From positions 68,833 to 132,832 of the forward strand of contig DASQIZ010000109.1 in NCBI GenBank assembly GCA_035631315.1: a stretch of DNA of 64,000 nt. Direction: 5' to 3'. Position numbers and translations under genes: made by a program. This document shows positions 18,281 to 25,118 of this stretch, one piece after another. Under the pieces are notes generated by a model. That model was not told where the DNA came from and did no database searches. It worked only from the letters and a program-made list of their open reading frames with translations. This DNA is from 40CM-2-70-7 sp035631315 (GTDB lineage: Bacteria; Gemmatimonadota; Gemmatimonadetes; Gemmatimonadales; GWC2-71-9). Positions within the stretch are counted from its first letter, which is position 1; each line of letters begins with the position of its first letter.

Positions 18281-19940
18281 TTTCCTGAGCGGCCGCCTGG
18301 GCGGCCGCTTTGATTTGCTTGTCGGAGTCGTTGAGCAACGCCTGCAAAGTCCCCAGTGCCGCCGGCGTCGCGGCCAGCCGCAGCGCCTCGATGGCCGCGA
18401 GCCGGAGCCCCACCGGCTTCTTGCTGAAGAACCCGCCCGCTGGCTGCGCCAGCTTGATGAGTGCCTGCACCGCGTCCGGGCTCCCGATTCTGCCCAGCGC
18501 CAGGATCAGCTCGCGCGACACTTCGATGTCCTTCTCTTCATCGAGGGCCACGACCAGCGGCATCGCGAGCGCGTTGGCGCGGCGGCCACCGACACCGAGC
18601 GCCGCCTGGGTCCGCACTTCCGGCGAAGGGTCGCGGAGAGCGCGGCGCAACGGTTCGACCACCGAGCGCGTGCCGATCTTCGCGAGGGACAGCGCGACCG
18701 CCTTCCGGACCCGGACATCGTCGTGGTCGATCCTCTTCGAAAGCGCCGGCACCGCGTCCTCGAGTCCCATCTCGCCGATCAGCTCGGCGACATTGCGGAC
18801 CACGAACCATTGCGGGTGGCCCATCATGTTGATGAGCTGACCGCCCGCTTCCTTCATCTTGGCCAGGACGTCGAACGCCCGCCGCCGTTCGGCCACCGTC
18901 GGCGACTCGGCGAGCCGCTCGAGGAGGATTTCGACCGCGTCGCCGCCTCCCCGCTGCAGTGCGAGCTCCGAATCCGCTTCATAGCGGGGTGCATCGAGCA
19001 GCTCCACCAGGATGGTGAAGAGCGGCTTCGTGTACATCCGCTTGAGCGCGATGCCGTACTGCCGGCGCGGTCCCGCATCCGTCACCTGACGCTCCACCCG
19101 CACCACACCCGCGACGATCCGGAGCGCTTCTTCCTGCCGCTTCGCCTTGACCGCCGCCTCGAGCTTTTCTCCGAGCAGGACGAGCGTGTCACCCGCCGAG
19201 GGCAGGTTGGCTCCCTGCTCGAGCCTGGCGAGAAGCTCATCGACACCCGACGGCACCGCGCGCCGCGGACCCGATGGCGGACCCGACTGCAGCGGCGCGA
19301 ATTGCGGGTCGGGGGTCGCACGCGGGGGCTCGCGAGGGTCGAGCGCGCCCGGAGGCGCTTCGACGGCGCGTGACAGCGCTTCCGACCGGCGCGCGGGTTC
19401 GGGCATCTCCTCCAGACTCCCCTGCATGATGCCTTCGACGCCGAGGTCGTGCTTCACGGCCGGAGGCTGCGGCGCGGGCTCGGGAGCCTTGGCCTCGGGC
19501 GGTGGAGGAGGCGGGGGCGGCGGCGGAGGTGGCGGTGGAGGAAGCTCCTCCTCTTTCTCTTCGAAGAGCCGCGCGATTTCCACCGTCACGCGCTTGGTCC
19601 CGCTCGACTCCAGCTTCTTCGGGACGTCCTCCCCGCTCGGCTCCTCGGCCAACGTCTTGAGCAGGTTGAAGACCTCGGCGGGAGGAGCGTCCGAGGGCAG
19701 CGCGATTTCCGTCACCTGATGCTTGGCCAGCCGGTCCTTCAGACCCGCGTACATCACGCCTTCGAGGACGATCCCGTTGATCGAGAGCTTGTCATCCTCG
19801 GCGCGGAGGACGACCGGAGACAGGCGCAGCAGGCCCATGAGGGCCCGCAGCTCCATCTTCTGGGAATCCTTGGCGCCCGGATCTCGAAAGAGCTCCACGG
19901 CGCGGGCAAGGTGGGTGGCGAACGTCTGAGGTGAAAGCAT
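18264..19940 (-). CDS. HEAT-repeat protein with a 15-proline linker
   Basis: 558 residues. An N-terminal helical part (about 1-130) is followed by a linker with fifteen consecutive prolines, then a low-complexity Ala/Pro stretch, and from about residue 270 a series of HEAT repeats, for example around AVPALSKRIDHDDVRVRKAV and VEPLRRALRDPSPEVRTQAA. HEAT arrays are protein-binding scaffolds; no enzymatic motif is seen. The polyproline run would stall ribosomes without EF-P. A TAGATT box lies 12 nt upstream of ATG 19940. Role unknown. Confidence 0.85.
   Translation of the reverse strand: MLSPQTFATHLARAVELFRDPGAKDSQKMELRALMGLLRLSPVVLRAEDDKLSINGIVLEGVMYAGLKDRLAKHQVTEIALPSDAPPAEVFNLLKTLAEEPSGEDVPKKLESSGTKRVTVEIARLFEEKEEELPPPPPPPPPPPPPPPEAKAPEPAPQPPAVKHDLGVEGIMQGSLEEMPEPARRSEALSRAVEAPPGALDPREPPRATPDPQFAPLQSGPPSGPRRAVPSGVDELLARLEQGANLPSAGDTLVLLGEKLEAAVKAKRQEEALRIVAGVVRVERQVTDAGPRRQYGIALKRMYTKPLFTILVELLDAPRYEADSELALQRGGGDAVEILLERLAESPTVAERRRAFDVLAKMKEAGGQLINMMGHPQWFVVRNVAELIGEMGLEDAVPALSKRIDHDDVRVRKAVALSLAKIGTRSVVEPLRRALRDPSPEVRTQAALGVGGRRANALAMPLVVALDEEKDIEVSRELILALGRIGSPDAVQALIKLAQPAGGFFSKKPVGLRLAAIEALRLAATPAALGTLQALLNDSDKQIKAAAQAAAQEIKAKS
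18288..18312 (+). terminator. hairpin (9-bp stem) after the M42 gene, inside the HEAT coding end
   Basis: AGCGGCCGC (18288-18296), loop CTGG, GCGGCCGCT (18301-18309), then TTGATTTG. It begins 8 nt after the M42 stop and looks like an intrinsic terminator, but it also encodes the Ala/Gln-rich C-terminus of the convergent HEAT protein. Confidence 0.5.
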
Positions 19941-19952
19941 CAGGGCTCGCCC

Positions 19953-19958
19953 AATCTA
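19953..19958 (-). promoter_or_regulatory. candidate -10 box (TAGATT) for the HEAT gene
   Basis: TAGATT on the minus strand ends 12 nt before ATG 19940, predicting a leader of only about 5-6 nt. Confidence 0.4.
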
Positions 19959-20012
19959 GACGGGCGCCCAAACACCGGCAACGCGCGACTCCCCAAAGCA
20001 CCGGGGCCTCGC

Positions 20013-20018
20013 GAGATT
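20013..20018 (+). promoter_or_regulatory. weak leaderless -10-like box (GAGATT) for the GAF gene
   Basis: GAGATT then ACCGGC (6 nt) then ATG 20025. Spacing fits the leaderless pattern but the first T of the box is missing. Confidence 0.3.
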
Positions 20019-20024
20019 ACCGGC

Positions 20025-20483
20025 ATGAGCACAGCCCTGGATCCCCGCGGCGTAGTGCGCGTGCTGCGCGCCGCGCACCTGCACGACCGTCCCCGCGCCG
20101 ACCTCCTGCGAGAGGCCTGCGAGCGGATCCGCGCGTGGGGTCCGCCCTTCACGTCGGTGTATGCCTACATGCTCCACGGGGAATCGCTGGTGCTCGAGGC
20201 GTACGCGGGGCGGAATACCGAGCATACGAAGATCGCGGTGGGAGTCGGTGTGTGCGGGACGGCGGTGGCCGAGGGCGAAGACCAGAACGTCGCGGACGTG
20301 TCGGCGGTCGGGAACTACCTCGCCTGCAACCTCTACACCAAGTCGGAGCTGGTGGTGCTGATCCGGCGCGGCACCACGATCCTGGGCCAGATCGACATCG
20401 ATTCGGATGTGCCGGCCGGCTTCGGCGACGCGGCGCATGCCGCGGTCCGCGAAGTCGCGGACGCGCTCGCCGTTCTGCTCTAG
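20025..20483 (+). CDS. GAF-domain protein, probable free methionine-R-sulfoxide reductase
   Basis: A single GAF domain of 152 residues. GVGVCGTAVAEGE (Cys77) and NYLACNLYTKSELVVLI (Cys101) match the two cysteines of free-Met-R-sulfoxide reductase (E. coli YebR Cys94 and catalytic Cys118) with the same spacing of 24; the third YebR cysteine (Cys84) has no counterpart. IDIDSD also matches. The enzyme would reduce free methionine-R-sulfoxide with thioredoxin-type reductant. A non-enzymatic GAF sensor is the alternative. The stop forms a CTAG overlap with the convergent ABC gene. Confidence 0.75.
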   Translation: MSTALDPRGVVRVLRAAHLHDRPRADLLREACERIRAWGPPFTSVYAYMLHGESLVLEAYAGRNTEHTKIAVGVGVCGTAVAEGEDQNVADVSAVGNYLACNLYTKSELVVLIRRGTTILGQIDIDSDVPAGFGDAAHAAVREVADALAVLL

Positions 20484-21850
20484 GGCTCGACCTCTCCAGC
20501 CGGGCTCCCGGCGTCGGTTCCCGCACCTTCAGGGGGCACGAGCTCCAGGCGTTTGTCCCGCGCGTTGTGATCGAGAATTCCCGCGTACCGTCCCCACTCG
20601 ATCACCGTGCGCAGCACCATCGACGCCTTGCTGAACGGCAACATGATCGTGAGGTCCGCAAGAATTTCGTCGTCGTCGAGGACTCCCCCCTCCGCTTCCT
20701 GCAACATCATCAGAATCCGCGCGAAGAGCGGATGCTCTTCCACCCGCGCCCGTACGACGGGCTTCCGGTCAGCCGTGTCTGCGGCGACGAGATTGCGGCC
20801 GGCAGGAGTGAGCCGCACCAGCTCCCCCGGTGTCTCGACCCACCCCAGCTGCTCCGCCGCTCGAACCACCGAGGTCATGCGGTCGTAGTCGACCGCGAGC
20901 TGCTCCGCGATGTCGAACACTGAGCCACTTTCCTGATTGCGCGTCGCGAGGTGGTCGAGGAGACCGAGCACTTCGGGGACATGGACGCGCGGGAAGCCCA
21001 CCAACCGTGACGGAACGCCGGGGGCCGCGGGGCGCTCCCCTTCGGGCAGCAAGGTGGCCGTGAGAATGCCGTGCAGCTTGTCCACCATCGACTGAAAGGC
21101 GCTCGATCGCGGATCCCGCGGATACGGAAGCGCGTTGTCGAGAATCTCACGGATGTGCCCGGGGTTCGTTCCGAAGACGACGATCCGGCCGGCGAGAAAC
21201 ACCGCCTCGTCCACACCGTGCGTGACCACGATGAGGGTCGAGACGCCGGTCTGCGGATCCTGCCAGAGCTCCGTGACTTGCGATCGCAGGTTCTCCGCGG
21301 TGAGGGCGTCGAGGGCTCCGAACGGCTCATCCATGAAGAGGAGTTCGGGCTCGACGGCGAGCGCGCGCGCGAATCCCACGCGCTGCTTCATCCCGCCCGA
21401 CAGCTCACGCGGATAGGCCTGCTCGAATCCGGAGAGACCCACCAGCTCCACGGCGTGCACCACCGCGGCACGGTCCGAAGGCTTCAGGTCTCCGCGACCG
21501 ACGGCGAGTCCCATCGCGACATTCTGCTCGACCGTGAGCCACGGGAGGAGCGCGAACGATTGAAAGACCATCGCCGCGTTCGGAAGCACACCCTCGACCG
21601 GCTTCCCCCGGTAGGTGACGGAGCCGCCGACCGGCCGCGCGAGACCGGCAAGAATTCGCATCAACGTGCTCTTGCCGCATCCCGATGGTCCGACGAACGC
21701 GACGATCTCCCGCTCTTTCACCGAGAGACTCACGTCCCGAAGGGCCTCGAACTCTCCGGCGCCCGGCAGCCGGTACTTCTGCGTGACGTGGTGGGCCTCG
21801 AGGAGGACCTGGGGAGGAGCCGCCGTCGGAGCGCTGGGACCGGCCGTCAT
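20480..21850 (-). CDS. ABC transporter ATPase (nitrate/taurine type) with C-terminal AAA-associated domain
   Basis: 456 residues. The N-terminal 260 or so form an ABC ATPase: Walker A GPSGCGKST, signature LSGGMKQR, Walker B LLFMDEPFGALD and switch His in VVTHGVDEA, closest to the NrtD/SsuB/TauB group. From about residue 300 a winged-helix-like extension follows (PEVLGLLDHLATR ... LVPPEGAG), matching the AAA-associated domain found fused to some of these ATPases, which may regulate transport. ATG 21850 overlaps the permease stop (ATGA). No substrate-binding gene is near. Confidence 0.9.
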   Translation of the reverse strand: MTAGPSAPTAAPPQVLLEAHHVTQKYRLPGAGEFEALRDVSLSVKEREIVAFVGPSGCGKSTLMRILAGLARPVGGSVTYRGKPVEGVLPNAAMVFQSFALLPWLTVEQNVAMGLAVGRGDLKPSDRAAVVHAVELVGLSGFEQAYPRELSGGMKQRVGFARALAVEPELLFMDEPFGALDALTAENLRSQVTELWQDPQTGVSTLIVVTHGVDEAVFLAGRIVVFGTNPGHIREILDNALPYPRDPRSSAFQSMVDKLHGILTATLLPEGERPAAPGVPSRLVGFPRVHVPEVLGLLDHLATRNQESGSVFDIAEQLAVDYDRMTSVVRAAEQLGWVETPGELVRLTPAGRNLVAADTADRKPVVRARVEEHPLFARILMMLQEAEGGVLDDDEILADLTIMLPFSKASMVLRTVIEWGRYAGILDHNARDKRLELVPPEGAGTDAGSPAGEVEP

Positions 21851-23604
21851 TGGGTCACTCCGAACCTCGTTTGGGCATGGGTGGCCACCGGCCGCCATAC
21901 CAGGCGGTTCCATCCGACGACGATGATGCTCATCAGGGTAATGCCGCCCGCGAGCAGCGGGAAGTCGGCGCGGGCGGTGGCGTCGGAGATCAGGCTCCCC
22001 AATCCCAATGTGGTCCGGAGGGAACCAGCCGCGGTGATGTACTCGGAGACGATGGACGCATTCCAGGCGCCCCCCGCCGCGGTCACCCATCCGGTCACGA
22101 GCGCCGGGAAAGCGGCAGGCAGATAGAGCGACTGCCAGCGGCGCCACCCCGTCACCTGGAAGACCTGCGCGGCCTCACTGAGCTGGGGCGGCAAGGCTGC
22201 CACCGCGGAGATGACGTTGAAGAGGATGTACCACTGAGACGACAGGATCATCAGGACGATCGATCCCAGATTCAACCCTACGCCCAGAAGGGCGAGGCCC
22301 AACACCACCAACGGAAAAATCATCGGCGCGGGAAAGGAGGCGACGATCTGAATGATCGGCTGGAGCACTTCGGCAATCCGCGGTGAGCGGCCGATGAGGA
22401 CGCCTGCGGGAAGGGCCCACGCGGTGCCGACCGCAACGGAGACGAGCACCCGGACAAACGTCAGTCCCGCGGCTTCCGCCAGCTGTCCCCACGAGGCGGC
22501 CGAGAGTTGCAGGAGCAGCTCCGCCAGCCGCCACACGCCCCAGACTCCGCCCGCAAGGACGAGCGCCAGGAGCATTACTCCGCCGACCCGAATCATCAGC
22601 GCGCGCCCCGGCTTGGGCCGGGGTACCCGCCGCAGGATGCGTTCCGCACTTCGCAAGGAGCGGCGAATCGGTTGGGTCGCGCGGCGCGCCGTCCGTGCGG
22701 CCGACTGCCGCACTTCGTGTGCCTGCATCCGCAACCGCGAGCGGCGCAGGAATTCCAGGAGCCACGAAGTCTGGAGCGCGTCGCCGCTCGAGTCGTCGAG
22801 ACGAAAGCGTTGTGCCCACACGACGATGGGGCGCCAGACCAGCCGGTCCACTGCCACGATCATCACCGTCATCGCGACCAGCGCGAGGATGATGGCGCGC
22901 CGGTCCCCCTGCTCCACGGCCACGCTCATGTACGACCCGATGCCCGGCAGGCGATAATCGCGGTTCCCGAGCTGGAAGGCCTCGTTCACCATCAAGAAGA
23001 ACCAGCCGCCCGCCATGGAGAGCATGCCGTTCCATACAAGACCCGGAGCCGCCGACGGGACCTCGAGCTGTCGGAAGATCTGCCAGGGCCCCCAGCCGGC
23101 GACGCGAGACGCTTCGCGCAGCGGTTCGGGCACGCTCTTGAGGGAGTTATAGAAGGAGAGGGCGAGGTTCCAGGCCTGCGCGGTGAAGATCATCAGAATC
23201 GCAGCGAGCTCGAGGCCGGCGTTCCGGCTCGGGAACAGCGCGACCAGCCCCAGCACGAGCCCGGGGAGAAAGCCGAGCACCGGGATGCTCTGGAGGATGT
23301 CCAGGAGGGGAAGCAAGAACCGTTCGGCAGTCGGAGACGAAGCCGCAGCCCACCCGAAGACCAGCGCGAATCCGTACGAGATGATCAGCGCGAAGACGCC
23401 GCGCGACAACGAGTAGAGCGTGTACTTCGGCAGCGCTCCGGGCGATAGATCGATGTGGATCGCCTGGACGTACGGGGCCCCGAATTCCCGCGCGAATGCC
23501 ACAACTCCGCCGATCGTAGCGCCGATAAGACACAGCACGACGAGATCGGCCACCGAAACGGGGCGTCGCCGTCGGGCGTCGAGGGGGTCGGTGGCCTCCA
23601 ACAT
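21847..23604 (-). CDS. ABC transporter permease, two fused BPD_transp_1 domains
   Basis: 585 residues carrying two complete permease units in one chain. The first (about 20-265) has its EAA loop at PEPLREASRVAGWGPWQIF; a basic linker rich in Arg follows (about 275-330); the second (about 335-580) has a loop at PPQLSEAAQVFQVTGWRRWQ. Most NrtB/SsuC permeases are single-domain and dimerise, so the fusion is uncommon, though known. With the ATPase it would form a complete inner membrane importer except for the missing binding protein. ATG 23604 has a TAATCT box 8 nt upstream. Confidence 0.88.
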   Translation of the reverse strand: MLEATDPLDARRRRPVSVADLVVLCLIGATIGGVVAFAREFGAPYVQAIHIDLSPGALPKYTLYSLSRGVFALIISYGFALVFGWAAASSPTAERFLLPLLDILQSIPVLGFLPGLVLGLVALFPSRNAGLELAAILMIFTAQAWNLALSFYNSLKSVPEPLREASRVAGWGPWQIFRQLEVPSAAPGLVWNGMLSMAGGWFFLMVNEAFQLGNRDYRLPGIGSYMSVAVEQGDRRAIILALVAMTVMIVAVDRLVWRPIVVWAQRFRLDDSSGDALQTSWLLEFLRRSRLRMQAHEVRQSAARTARRATQPIRRSLRSAERILRRVPRPKPGRALMIRVGGVMLLALVLAGGVWGVWRLAELLLQLSAASWGQLAEAAGLTFVRVLVSVAVGTAWALPAGVLIGRSPRIAEVLQPIIQIVASFPAPMIFPLVVLGLALLGVGLNLGSIVLMILSSQWYILFNVISAVAALPPQLSEAAQVFQVTGWRRWQSLYLPAAFPALVTGWVTAAGGAWNASIVSEYITAAGSLRTTLGLGSLISDATARADFPLLAGGITLMSIIVVGWNRLVWRPVATHAQTRFGVTQ

Positions 23605-23612
23605 GGTGATGA

Positions 23613-23618
23613 AGATTA
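23613..23618 (-). promoter_or_regulatory. leaderless -10 box (TAATCT) for the ABC permease operon
   Basis: TAATCT on the minus strand, then 8 nt, then ATG 23604. It faces the promoter at 23620-23648. Confidence 0.5.
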
Positions 23619-23619
23619 C

Positions 23620-23648
23620 TTGCGGCCCACGCTGGCCCGCCATATACT
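23620..23648 (+). promoter_or_regulatory. promoter (TTGCGG, 17 nt, TATACT) for the beta-barrel gene
   Basis: A -35-like TTGCGG (23620-23625) and a strong -10 TATACT (23643-23648) with 17-nt spacing. The leader of about 45 nt ends in a ribosome site GGAGGA (23685-23690), in contrast to the leaderless genes around it. Confidence 0.65.
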
Positions 23649-23700
23649 GGCCGCGGGTCGGCCATGCCGTTCTTCCATTCCCTCGGAGGAGTTCAGAACT

Positions 23701-24192
23701 ATGCGCAAGCAGTTCTCGGCGGCAGTGCTGGTCGCGTGCCTGGGCTTCGCGGCCACGAGCCTCTCGGCACAGTCGGTTCGCTTCGCTCCACAGATCGATT
23801 TCGGCACGAATAACCTGAACTTCGGTATAGGTGGCCGGCTCGACCTCGGGCTCGCGAAGACCTTTGGTGCCCCCATCGACGGTGTGGGCTCGTTCGACTA
23901 TTTCTTCGGCACCGGTGGCGTCCACGTGTGGGAAATCAACGCCAACATCTTCTACAACTTCACGGTACCGAGGTCGAACATCACCCCCTACGCCGGTGGC
24001 GGTCTGAACATTGCCCATGCCAGCGTAAGCTGCCCTGCCGGCTTTAGCTGCTCGGCGACTGAGGCGGGCCTGAACCTGGGTGGCGGCGCCAAGTTCAAGC
24101 TCCCCCACTCCACCATGACTCCGTATGCCGAGGCTCGCATCGAGCTCCGGACCGGCAGCGCCTTCGTCCTGACGGGCGGCCTGTACTTCTAG
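23701..24192 (+). CDS. small outer membrane beta-barrel protein
   Basis: 163 residues with a clear signal peptide (MRKQFSAAVLVACLGFAATSLSAQ). The mature part has alternating hydrophobic strands separated by Gly/Asn turns, such as NITPYAGGGLNIAH and MTPYAEARIELRTG, and ends in aromatic Phe (GGLYF), the usual signal for Bam-assisted insertion. This fits an OmpX/OmpW-size eight-stranded barrel. One cysteine pair (SCPAGFSCS) could form a surface-loop disulfide. It has its own promoter, ribosome site and terminator, and is therefore a stand-alone, probably well-expressed gene. Confidence 0.85.
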   Translation: MRKQFSAAVLVACLGFAATSLSAQSVRFAPQIDFGTNNLNFGIGGRLDLGLAKTFGAPIDGVGSFDYFFGTGGVHVWEINANIFYNFTVPRSNITPYAGGGLNIAHASVSCPAGFSCSATEAGLNLGGGAKFKLPHSTMTPYAEARIELRTGSAFVLTGGLYF

Positions 24193-24212
24193 GCACCCGC
24201 GAATTCCTGATC

Positions 24213-24246
24213 AAGCGGGGGCGGCCAGTGGCCGCCCCCGCTTTGC
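24213..24246 (+). terminator. intrinsic terminator after the beta-barrel gene
   Basis: A perfect 14-bp stem: 24213-24226 pairs with 24230-24243, loop AGT, followed by TTTGCTT. It ends 11 nt before the -10 box of the next gene. Confidence 0.85.
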
Positions 24247-24256
24247 TTCCGATAGT

Positions 24257-24262
24257 TAGGTT
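24257..24262 (+). promoter_or_regulatory. leaderless -10 box (TAGGTT) for the alpha/beta hydrolase gene
   Basis: TAGGTT, 7 nt, GTG 24270. Because the terminator ends at 24246, transcription must restart here, which supports GTG 24270 over the GTG at 24228 that lies inside the hairpin. Confidence 0.65.
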
Positions 24263-24269
24263 CCCCCGC

Positions 24270-25100
24270 GTGCTGACGATCAACGGCATTCCCCTATTCA
24301 CCCGCCGGGTGGGTGCGGGCCCCCTCGTGGTGGTCCTCCATGGCGGCCCAGGCGCCAGCCACGACTATCTCCTTCCTCAATACGACCTCCTGGCCCAGTC
24401 CCGCGAGCTGCTCTACTACGACCAGCGTGGCGGGGGACAGTCACCGGCTCCCCGGAATGCGCCCCTCGGCTGGGAGGCCCATGTCGAGGATTTGGAAGGG
24501 ATCCGGGTTGCCCTGGGAGTGGAGCGGCTGACCATCTGCGGCTACTCGTGGGGCGGACTCCTCGGCCTCCTGTATACGCTGCGTCACCCGGAGCGCGTCG
24601 AGCGCCTGGCGCTCGTCGCGCCCGCCGCCATCACCCGCGAGTGGCGCGGCGAATTCGAGGCCGAGTTCAGCCGCCGGATGAGCGCCCCCGAACGCCAGCG
24701 AGAGCGCGAGGAGCTCCGCAATTCCGGACTGCGCGAACGCGACCCCGAAGCCTACCAGCGTCGCGCCTTCGAGCTCTCGGTCATGGGGTACTTCAAGGAC
24801 CCCGCCGATGCGGTGCGACTGACTCCCTTTCGTGTGGTGGCAAGGACGCAAAAGGCCGTATGGGATTCTTTAGGGGATTGGGATCTCCGGGAGGGCCTGG
24901 CAACGACCGTTTCCCGTTTCCCGTTCCCCGCTTCCCGTATCGTGCACGGAAGCGCCGATCCCATCCCGATCGCGTCCTCCCGTGAGATCGCGCGGATCAC
25001 CGGCGCGGAACTGATCCCCCTCGAGTGTGGACACTGTCCGCACGTCGAAGTCACATCCGATTTCGCTCGCGCGCTCGGCGAATTCCTGCCCCGGGCCTAG
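24270..25100 (+). CDS. alpha/beta hydrolase, proline iminopeptidase-like (S33)
   Basis: 276 residues. Family S33 features are HGGPGASHDY (oxyanion region), YYDQRGGGQS, the nucleophile Ser93 in GYSWGG, the acid in GSADPIP and the base in LECGHCPHVE. S33 enzymes release N-terminal proline from peptides, but related hydrolases with other substrates share this pattern. The start is GTG 24270, set by the TAGGTT box. Between the cap domain and the acid residue, four 7-nt units (24909-24936) encode FPFPAS, a likely repeat-derived insertion. Confidence 0.85.
   Translation: MLTINGIPLFTRRVGAGPLVVVLHGGPGASHDYLLPQYDLLAQSRELLYYDQRGGGQSPAPRNAPLGWEAHVEDLEGIRVALGVERLTICGYSWGGLLGLLYTLRHPERVERLALVAPAAITREWRGEFEAEFSRRMSAPERQREREELRNSGLRERDPEAYQRRAFELSVMGYFKDPADAVRLTPFRVVARTQKAVWDSLGDWDLREGLATTVSRFPFPASRIVHGSADPIPIASSREIARITGAELIPLECGHCPHVEVTSDFARALGEFLPRA
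24909..24936 (+). repeat. heptamer array GTTTCCC x2, GTTCCCC, GCTTCCC within a CDS
   Basis: Four consecutive 7-nt units inside the alpha/beta hydrolase gene. The units match, in inverted orientation, the GGGAAnn heptamers at 45124-45192. Confidence 0.65.
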
Positions 25101-25105
25101 CGGGT

Positions 25106-25111
25106 TAGCTT
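25106..25111 (+). promoter_or_regulatory. leaderless -10 box (TAGCTT) for polX
   Basis: TAGCTT, 7 nt, ATG 25119. It begins 5 nt after the stop of the hydrolase gene. Confidence 0.55.
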
Positions 25112-25118
25112 CCCGAGC

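Noticed and set aside
19449..19934. Long plus-strand open frame opposite the HEAT gene
   Set aside because: It is an antisense shadow with Arg-rich low-complexity translation; the minus-strand HEAT repeats explain the region.
24228..24269. GTG 24228 as the start of the alpha/beta hydrolase
   Set aside because: It lies in the terminator hairpin of the preceding gene and upstream of the TAGGTT promoter.
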